From Utricularia gibba (taxonomy: Eukaryota; Streptophyta; Magnoliopsida; Lamiales; Lentibulariaceae), in assembly GCA_002189035.1 (NCBI GenBank), contig NEEC01000010.1:2790001-2854000 (forward strand): DNA of 64,000 nt, in the 5' to 3' direction. The stretch's first letter is position 1; each line of letters starts with the position of its first letter. Below are positions 58,303-64,000 of this stretch, one piece after another. The notes below the pieces were generated by a model. It did no database searches. It had not been told where the DNA came from and saw nothing but the letters and a program-made list of their open reading frames with translations. The position numbers and the translations under genes are program-made.

Positions 58303-60960
58303 CCCCTCTCTCTCTCCGTTCCTCCGTGAGGATGTGGCAGAGGAAGCAGAGACGGGGTTTAGCGCTCGAACAGAGAACCAGGGAAGAAGACTACTACTAT
58401 AGCTTCTTCATTTCATTCTTTTTCTTTTTCTTTTTTTAATATCCCACATCTTAAACAGAATATCCCCGTTTAGCTTCCAACCGGAGCGGCTCTTTTCCGG
58501 TCCCTCGTCTTGATTATGATGACTTCGCCTGATGTTTTGATTATTAAATTATATTAAACATGAAATATAACTATTTCTATTTTAAAAAAATAGCTCCCAC
58601 TTACACGTAAAAAAAATATTTAAATTTATAATAACAAATAAAATTAGAATCCAAAAAGGAATCCCGGTGGCCGTCGGAGAAGCGAAGGAATCGGAAGTGG
58701 AAATCCAGTCTCCTTCCAACTCATGGGCATGACGAGCTCCTTTTGGCAATGAATGGGTTCCGGTTCATCCAACAGCGACCCGGAGTCCGCCTCACGCATC
58801 CACTCACCAATAACGTGGCAATTCAATGTCCCTAGGTACCCTATTATCCAATTCTTCACGATTTTACGTTATTTTATTTCATTTATCATGATCCATAGGT
58901 TTGAAGAAATTCACTTAATGAAGCTTTGAGTTCATAATATAATAAAAAACATGATATAGAATATGCTTTTCCATAATTAAAGATTCATCGAACGAACGGG
59001 ATTAAAATTCAAATACATAATAAATGTGAATGATATTAAAAAGATTAAATCTAATCGAACGAACGGGATTATTTGTGGTGAAATTCAAATACATAATAAA
59101 TGTGAATGATATTAAAAAGATTAAATCTAATTAATTATAAATGATTTTTTTTTTAAATAAGAAAATCTAAAAAATATTTTTTTTATTTTAATTGACACCG
59201 AAAAAAAATGGATGGTGACGGAGGAGTTGTGTGAAAGGATGATTGGACGATGATGAGGGGGCAGGGGGCGGAGCTTATTTGAGAGGAGTGCATTTGTTCG
59301 TAGGGTATACGTGTCAGGGCGTGGCTTTAAATGAGTCGCAGGAGTCGGCACCGTATCGGAAGCGAAATAATTATTTTATTACAATTGACGCCCCACTTTT
59401 ATTACATAGATTACGTCCCATGAAATAGTTTTTAAAAATAAGATATATTTGAAAAATGATTATTTTATTATGATTTATTTGGTCGCGGTTTGTAGTGGGC
59501 ACGTGTATCCAATCACGTGCGCCTCCGGGTCGTTTCAGATGTGTCCGGTGGAGCCGAGTGCGGATCGGGACACGTAATGGGACATGCGTCGCCGTTGGGA
59601 CGTAGGGTTGGGGGTGATTTCAGTCTTGTAAAATCGTTTATTCAGCGCCGCCGCAGTGTGGGTTGATAAGGCGCCGCCGCCGAATGGTGAATGTGCTCCT
59701 CCGCGGATGTCCTCGGTAACTGTGCCGCTTTGACAGAGTGTTGCGCCTGCCCCTCCGTGATTGCAACGCCGTATCCTAGGAGTAGTACAAGGCGTGGTCA
59801 CCTACAAGGTCTCCGATTTAACCTCCGCCGCTGACGGCCGGAACTCCATCCATATCACCGTTCACCACTTCATCTTCCTACATGCTCTCTGCCGCCGCCG
59901 TCCAACCCAATATTCATCTACTCCACCCCCAAAAAACGCAATCTACCAGCAGGAAGCCTAACGAGCAGCAACAATGTGGTGCCTGAAACTGAGCAGAAAA
60001 ACGTGCTGGTGCAACAGCCTACTCACATACCAATGGAAACCCTCAGAGTCACAGCAATGGCGAATCTTCTAATGGAAACAGGGATCACAAATCTATGGAC
60101 ACAGAAAACAACCCAGAAGAAATGGGAACGTGGGTGGTCGCAGTTGCAGGACATCACAAAGGAGCAGTAATGGCATTCGGCATCAGCAGCGCAAAAGGTC
60201 CTATTTTGGGAAACTCCGATGGTGATTAATCTGGTAAGCCAGTTCGGGCAAGGGTTGAAGAAGAAATCAGTGGCGATTCCGACTCCATTTACAGCCCTCT
60301 TAGCAGCAATCTTCACGGCCTAAAAAACTCAATCATGTATAAATGTTGTTTCAGAAATAACATCCTGGTATTCATCTTTCTCACAGAAGGTTCCCAAATG
60401 GCCGCCACGACTCCACGAAGGTTAAGCAAAGCTGGAAACTTGACGTCCGTTTCCATCTCCCCTGTCATGATTTTTCATCCGAGCTTCTTCTACCTACGGC
60501 TAACTTCATGGAATACGAGACAAATAGAGATACATCATTACGGAAAATGTCTTATTACATTAAATCATGAAAGAGAAAGCAGTTGATAGGAATCAACCAC
60601 CCTCTGACCGGCGACTGGTCCCTTTGATTTAAATCGCATCTTTCTTATCATTATCCACTCATCACTCCAACAACCAATCAATCATTCTGTTATGGATTGC
60701 CTTCCCCAAGCTTTTCGCCTTCCTCATCTTCAATTTCCACAACTTTCTTTTCCCCCCTCTCAGTAACTGAATTAAATGCCAACATGCATCATTGCTGTTG
60801 ATGGATGGAGCAGTAAATGAAACTATATTTATTATTTTTTTCTGGGTCTTGTCTTTTTGCACCGATTCTCGTCTTTATAATGTAAGCCTCGGTTCGGGTT
60901 TCAGTTTCTTGTGTTCATTCATCAGTTCTCCTCTTCCCCTCGAGACGAGGGGCTTGAGTT
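58303..60960. other. Intergenic with a tandem duplication and unclear GC-rich block
   Basis: 58403-59450 is mostly AT-rich and holds a tandem duplication. 59500-60330 is GC-richer with open frames on both strands. The plus-strand frames around 59976-60230 read Asn/Ser-rich then VVAVAGHHKGAVMAFGISS, but I cannot tie them to a family. No gene is called. Confidence 0.4.
58988..59130. repeat. Tandem duplication of about 70 bp
   Basis: Unit 1 (58988-59054) and unit 2 (59055-59130) share tcgaacgaacgggatta and ataataaatgtgaatgatat. The second carries a small insertion (tttgtggtg). Confidence 0.85.
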
Positions 60961-60964
60961 TTTT

Positions 60965-61085
60965 GGGAAGGAGCTTGTGTTTTAGAGGGGAATGTTGTCT
61001 GGCTCGAGGATCTTGTGCTTCTTGAGCAGATCTGTCTTCGGACCAGGCTTCATTCCCCCAAATTCTAGCTCCAGTGTTGCACAAG
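60965..61085 (+). ncRNA. MIR166: MIR166 precursor hairpin
   Basis: The 21-nt segment 61038-61058 is the canonical miR166 (starts tcggaccaggc and ends cattcccc). The opposite arm at 60989-61009 (ggaatgttgtctggctcgag plus g) is the usual miR166 star strand. The arms pair: gggaatg with cattccc, and gagga with its partner, then a gatc/gatc stem (61008-61011 and 61028-61031) closes a loop around tgtgcttcttgag. miR166 cleaves HD-ZIP III transcripts controlling leaf polarity, meristem and vascular patterning. The primary transcript ends are not defined here; a TATA-like ctttataatg lies near 60874. The small frames overlapping it are chance. Confidence 0.95.
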
Positions 61086-61415
61086 CCCTGTAAGAACGGT
61101 AATCATCGCTTTATCATGGCAAAGTTTTCATTTTTTTTTTCTTGATTTTCATTTCTATATCCATGATTTCTACTCAGTTTTCGTCTTTCAGATCCAGCTT
61201 GCTTCTTTCTGTTTTTAGGTTGTGATGTTCTTCTTCCCCAGTAGTCGTGTAATACCCTAACCCCAGTATCTTCTTGTTCATTCTTCCTTGTTTGAAGTTA
61301 AACGTTCATGTACGGATTAACAAAGTACAGTCCAAGTTTTGGTTAGCATCAAACCATTCACCTCTGCTACCAATATAAAACCCTAGTAACACGAGCTTGT
61401 TTTACAAGTTTCAAA
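61086..61415. other. Spacer between MIR166 and the copia LTR
   Basis: No coding signal; probably the 3' part of the MIR166 primary transcript and downstream DNA. Confidence 0.45.
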
Positions 61416-61836
61416 TGCCTGGCATTTCCAATCTGCACCTTCTCCTTGATAGCAGTTTATATCGATGTGTGAGGGTTGTAGAACAGATATTTTTTAATGT
61501 TATGCAAGAGTACACATATTTATAGTTCTTTAGCAACGGTCGCCTACTTCTAGGGATTAGCCGTTGCTCACTACGACTTCCAACAATATTGACTTCAGCA
61601 CGTTGGGCCATATCATCATGTTGGGCCATTTTCTTGAAGTGGATGAGTAGCAAGATCTTTGTTGGTGGCCCATCTTCTGATCTTGCTGTCCAGTATAATC
61701 AGTCCGAGTTGCTGACAGACCTTCTTCTTCTTCCTCCCGTTATCTCTCAACACATTCGTATTTTCCTGTTCTGGGTCCTCCACATTTCTCACAGTTTGCT
61801 GCTGGTTTATCTCATATTCGTCCTCACTCGACATCA
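61416..61836 (-). repeat. Presumed copia 3' LTR
   Basis: TG...CA ends, an upstream polypurine tract and an internal TATA box support it. The pol reading frame runs into it (to 61616), as sometimes seen. It cannot be confirmed without the second LTR. A flanking 5-bp duplication could not be tested. Confidence 0.5.
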
Positions 61837-64000
61837 TTCCTCCTTGAGGAAGAACATGAGATGAGGCAGCAGTAATCAAGGGATTTCTGCGCAGCCCTAA
61901 TAGCTCACGGATTTGAGAGAAATGACTTGGAAAGAGGGCTTTGGTGAGAATGTCTGCGGCTTGTCTTTCTGATGGTAAATACTCCAATTTTATGCTTCCT
62001 TCTTTGATGTATTCCCTAAGAACATGGTATTTGATTTTGATATGCTTCGTCTTCCCAAACATGACCGGATTTTGAGCTATACTTATGGCTGATTTGCTGT
62101 CAATTTTCAGAATGAGTGGCTTGTTAATCTTGATCTGTAAATCTTCACATAATTTCAGGAGCCATTGAGCGTGATTTGCAGCACAAGCTCCAGCCATGTA
62201 TTCTGCTTCGGCTGAGGATTGAGCTACTAAGGTCTGTTTTCTGCTGTTCCAAGCAAATGCAGCAGAGCCCAGAGTAAACAAATAACCAGTGGTGGATTTA
62301 AGATCAGATTCGTCACCTGCGAAATCAGAGTCTACGAACCCTTGAAGAGATAGGTCAGTATGCCTTTTGAAGTATAAACCCATAGTTTTTGTAGCATTCA
62401 GATATTTGAATATTTGTTTAGCTATTCTAAGGTGTAAAGCAAGAGGGTGATGCATAAACCTGGATAGAAACGTTACAGCGAATGTAATGTCCGGTCGAGT
62501 TGAGGTGAGGTATAGTAGGGCACCAACAGTCTTCTGATATTCTCGTATGTTCACTGAATTTTCTTGAGGATCTTGTGGCCCTGAATCGGCAGAATTTAAT
62601 TCTTTCAGATAGTTGTTTGCCTTGTTCTTCAGGTATGGAGTGAAAGGCGTAGTTGCTTCTTTTGCATTGTCCATCCCAAATTTTTTTAGTAAGTCTTCAG
62701 TGTATTTTTGCTGGCTGAGAAATATAAAATTGGGATCTTGTATTATCTCTAGTCCAAGAATATATCTTGCTGGCCCTAGATCAGTCAATTCGAACCGTTG
62801 TTTGAGCCTTGATTTTTGATCTGCTATCAATGTCTCGTTATTTCCTGTTAGTAAGATGTCATCAACGTATAAAGATATGATGACCTTTCCAGTTTGATTG
62901 TTGAGGGTGTATAGAGTAGGGTCGTTCTTGCTTCTGATATAACCCATTTGACCAAAGTATGAATCTATGGTTGAATACCATTCCTTGGGCGCTTGTTTAA
63001 GCCCGTAGAGAGCCTTTTGGAGTTTTAACACCTTATTTGAGCCATCCTTTAGTGTAAAACCGGGAGGATTTTCAACATATATGTCTTCTTTCAAGTCTCC
63101 ATTCAGAAACGCATTCTTTATGTCTAAATGGTGCAGGATCCAACCTTGACTGGCGGCTAATGCGATAATCAATTTTATTGTATCCAGACGAGCTACCGGT
63201 GCGAAAGTCTCCCAGTAGTCTATACCTTCCTTTTGAAGATATCCTTTTGCAACCAGCCTAGACTTTAACTTATTTACTGAGCCGTCTGGATTTAGCTTTG
63301 TGCGATAAATCCATTTTAATCCCAACGGTTTAATATTGAGAGGTTTATCCACCGCTGTCCACACTTGATGCTCTGCTATGGCCTGTAACTCATTATCCAT
63401 TGAGGTTTTCCATGCAGGATCATTGAGAGCTTCGAAGGGAGAGGTAGGTTCACAAATCATAAGCGATCTGTCATAGACTTCAGTAAGAGGACAGTAACCT
63501 CTAGCAGGCTCTTCATCTATGAGATGATCGGCTGACTGCAGCATAAAGTGATGTGTATAGGAATTGTAGTTGTTTGCTGAATCTTCTGAGATATTTTCTG
63601 TGTTATCATGTCTTTCAGATATAATTTGCTCAGAGTTTTGGAAGTGAGATGTATTTTCCTCCTGTTCTTGTAATGAAGAGAATTGATATTCTGATTCTCT
63701 GCTTTCTCCATGTTGAGGCTGTTGCGACGAAGTAGGATATGGCATATGATCATTACTTTGCATGTCTTGATTCCTTTCTGAGTGATGTCTGAAATAATTG
63801 TTGTCCTCTGTTTCTGCACCAACAAGATTGGAATTATTCGTAATAGTGGTATTAGTTTCAGGAAGTTCATTGACAAGATTCTCTTCGTGCATTTCAGTAA
63901 GATTTTCAGATGCATTGATAGGAAATAGGAGTTGCATGTCTCTGGAATATTCAGCTTCGTTTTCAGGAGTAGAAGAGATATTATGCCAGTCATAGGTCAG
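61616..64000 (-). CDS. Copia-type pol polyprotein, reverse transcriptase and RNase H part
   Basis: An open frame of at least 773 codons without stops, entering from outside the window. After a Gln/Asn/Ser-rich linker come the reverse transcriptase parts: KWIYRTKLNPDGSVNKLKSR, VAKGYLQKEGIDYWETFAPV, LDIKNAFLNGDLKEDIYVE, KALYGLKQAPKEWY and the catalytic YVDDILLTG. Then follow YLTSTRPDITFAVTFLSRFM and the RNase H with GFVDSDFAGD, SSAEAEYMA, LKIDSKSAISIAQN and ADILTKAL. The long intact frame suggests a fairly young insertion. The residues after about LLGLRRNP belong to the LTR-proximal tail and are probably not functional. Confidence 0.93.
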   Translation of the reverse strand: MTYDWHNISSTPENEAEYSRDMQLLFPINASENLTEMHEENLVNELPETNTTITNNSNLVGAETEDNNYFRHHSERNQDMQSNDHMPYPTSSQQPQHGESRESEYQFSSLQEQEENTSHFQNSEQIISERHDNTENISEDSANNYNSYTHHFMLQSADHLIDEEPARGYCPLTEVYDRSLMICEPTSPFEALNDPAWKTSMDNELQAIAEHQVWTAVDKPLNIKPLGLKWIYRTKLNPDGSVNKLKSRLVAKGYLQKEGIDYWETFAPVARLDTIKLIIALAASQGWILHHLDIKNAFLNGDLKEDIYVENPPGFTLKDGSNKVLKLQKALYGLKQAPKEWYSTIDSYFGQMGYIRSKNDPTLYTLNNQTGKVIISLYVDDILLTGNNETLIADQKSRLKQRFELTDLGPARYILGLEIIQDPNFIFLSQQKYTEDLLKKFGMDNAKEATTPFTPYLKNKANNYLKELNSADSGPQDPQENSVNIREYQKTVGALLYLTSTRPDITFAVTFLSRFMHHPLALHLRIAKQIFKYLNATKTMGLYFKRHTDLSLQGFVDSDFAGDESDLKSTTGYLFTLGSAAFAWNSRKQTLVAQSSAEAEYMAGACAANHAQWLLKLCEDLQIKINKPLILKIDSKSAISIAQNPVMFGKTKHIKIKYHVLREYIKEGSIKLEYLPSERQAADILTKALFPSHFSQIRELLGLRRNPLITAASSHVLPQGGMMSSEDEYEINQQQTVRNVEDPEQENTNVLRDNGRKKKKVCQQLGLIILDSKIRRWATNKDLATHPLQENGPT

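Larger units (their letters stand above)
61416..64000 (-). mobile_element. Ty1/copia retrotransposon, 3' part (runs off the window)
   Basis: The element reads leftward and continues beyond 64000, so gag, protease and integrase are not visible. It comprises the end of pol plus a presumed 3' LTR. I place the LTR at about 61416-61836 because it starts TG just after a purine tract (aaggaggaa), ends CA, and holds a TATA-like ctataaatat near 61520. The other LTR is not in view, so these limits are inferred. Confidence 0.8.

Noticed and set aside
59770-60310. Plus-strand open stretches with an Asn/Ser-rich part and VVAVAGHHKGAVMAFGISS; briefly considered as a LARP1-like N-terminus.
   Set aside because: No conserved LARP block could be aligned with confidence, frames change repeatedly and no splice model works.
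60662-61084. Small open frames over the MIR166 region on both strands.
   Set aside because: They overlap the hairpin and have no homology; the locus is explained by the microRNA.
1-64000. tRNA genes, CRISPR arrays and prokaryotic operons.
   Set aside because: None were seen; the genes are intron-containing plant nuclear genes.

Overview
The window is nuclear DNA of a flowering plant, almost certainly a eudicot. Genes are split by short introns with GT/AG borders, intergenic DNA is very AT-rich, and the gene set is plant-specific (CRTISO, CDPK, ATL RING-H2, oxidosqualene cyclases, tapetal bHLHs, MIR166). An asterid such as a member of the Lamiales would fit, but I cannot prove the order from the sequence.

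Layout. 0-21.7 kb is ordinary gene-dense euchromatin: an ABCG22-like half-transporter (5' truncated), carotenoid isomerase CRTISO, a calcium-dependent protein kinase, a CCDC137-like nucleolar protein, an ENODL/phytocyanin-like protein, a REVEILLE-type MYB relic, an ATL67-like E3 ligase, an ABIL (SCAR/WAVE) subunit, eIF1A, a DUF1191 membrane protein and the adenine nucleotide carrier ADNT1. 21.7-46.4 kb is a locally duplicated block with three oxidosqualene cyclase (OSC) copies, all on the minus strand. OSC1 and OSC2 look complete; OSC3 is broken by an internal inversion and frameshifts. The block is interrupted by a complete 5.5-kb Mutator-like element with 9-bp target duplications, a hAT-like MITE and smaller AT-rich elements. 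47.0-51.9 kb holds two bHLH10/89/91-type (tapetal) transcription factor genes and a plant-specific coiled-coil membrane protein; a degenerate copy of part of this segment (41.0-42.5 kb) lies between OSC2 and OSC3. 53.0-58.3 kb carries an LRAT/NC-domain protein, a KIC/PBP1-like EF-hand protein and an At2g46620-like AAA-ATPase. 58.3-64 kb is intergenic apart from a MIR166 hairpin and the 3' part of a Ty1/copia retrotransposon that runs off the window.

How it fits together. Most genes are unrelated housekeeping or signalling genes. The coherent local system is the OSC array: triterpene scaffold enzymes with an unusual Met at the beta-amyrin/lupeol switch position, amplified together with pieces of both neighbours (the ADNT1 5' end and the bHLH/coiled-coil genes). 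No P450, glycosyltransferase or acyltransferase is visible, so this is a tandem enzyme array, not a demonstrated full biosynthetic cluster.

Data quality. At least nine single-base losses, most at homopolymers, break the frame of otherwise well-conserved genes (ABCG22, CDPK, ENODL, ATL, DUF1191, ADNT1). This pattern is more like uncorrected long-read consensus error than real gene death, so those genes are annotated as CDS with the breaks stated.
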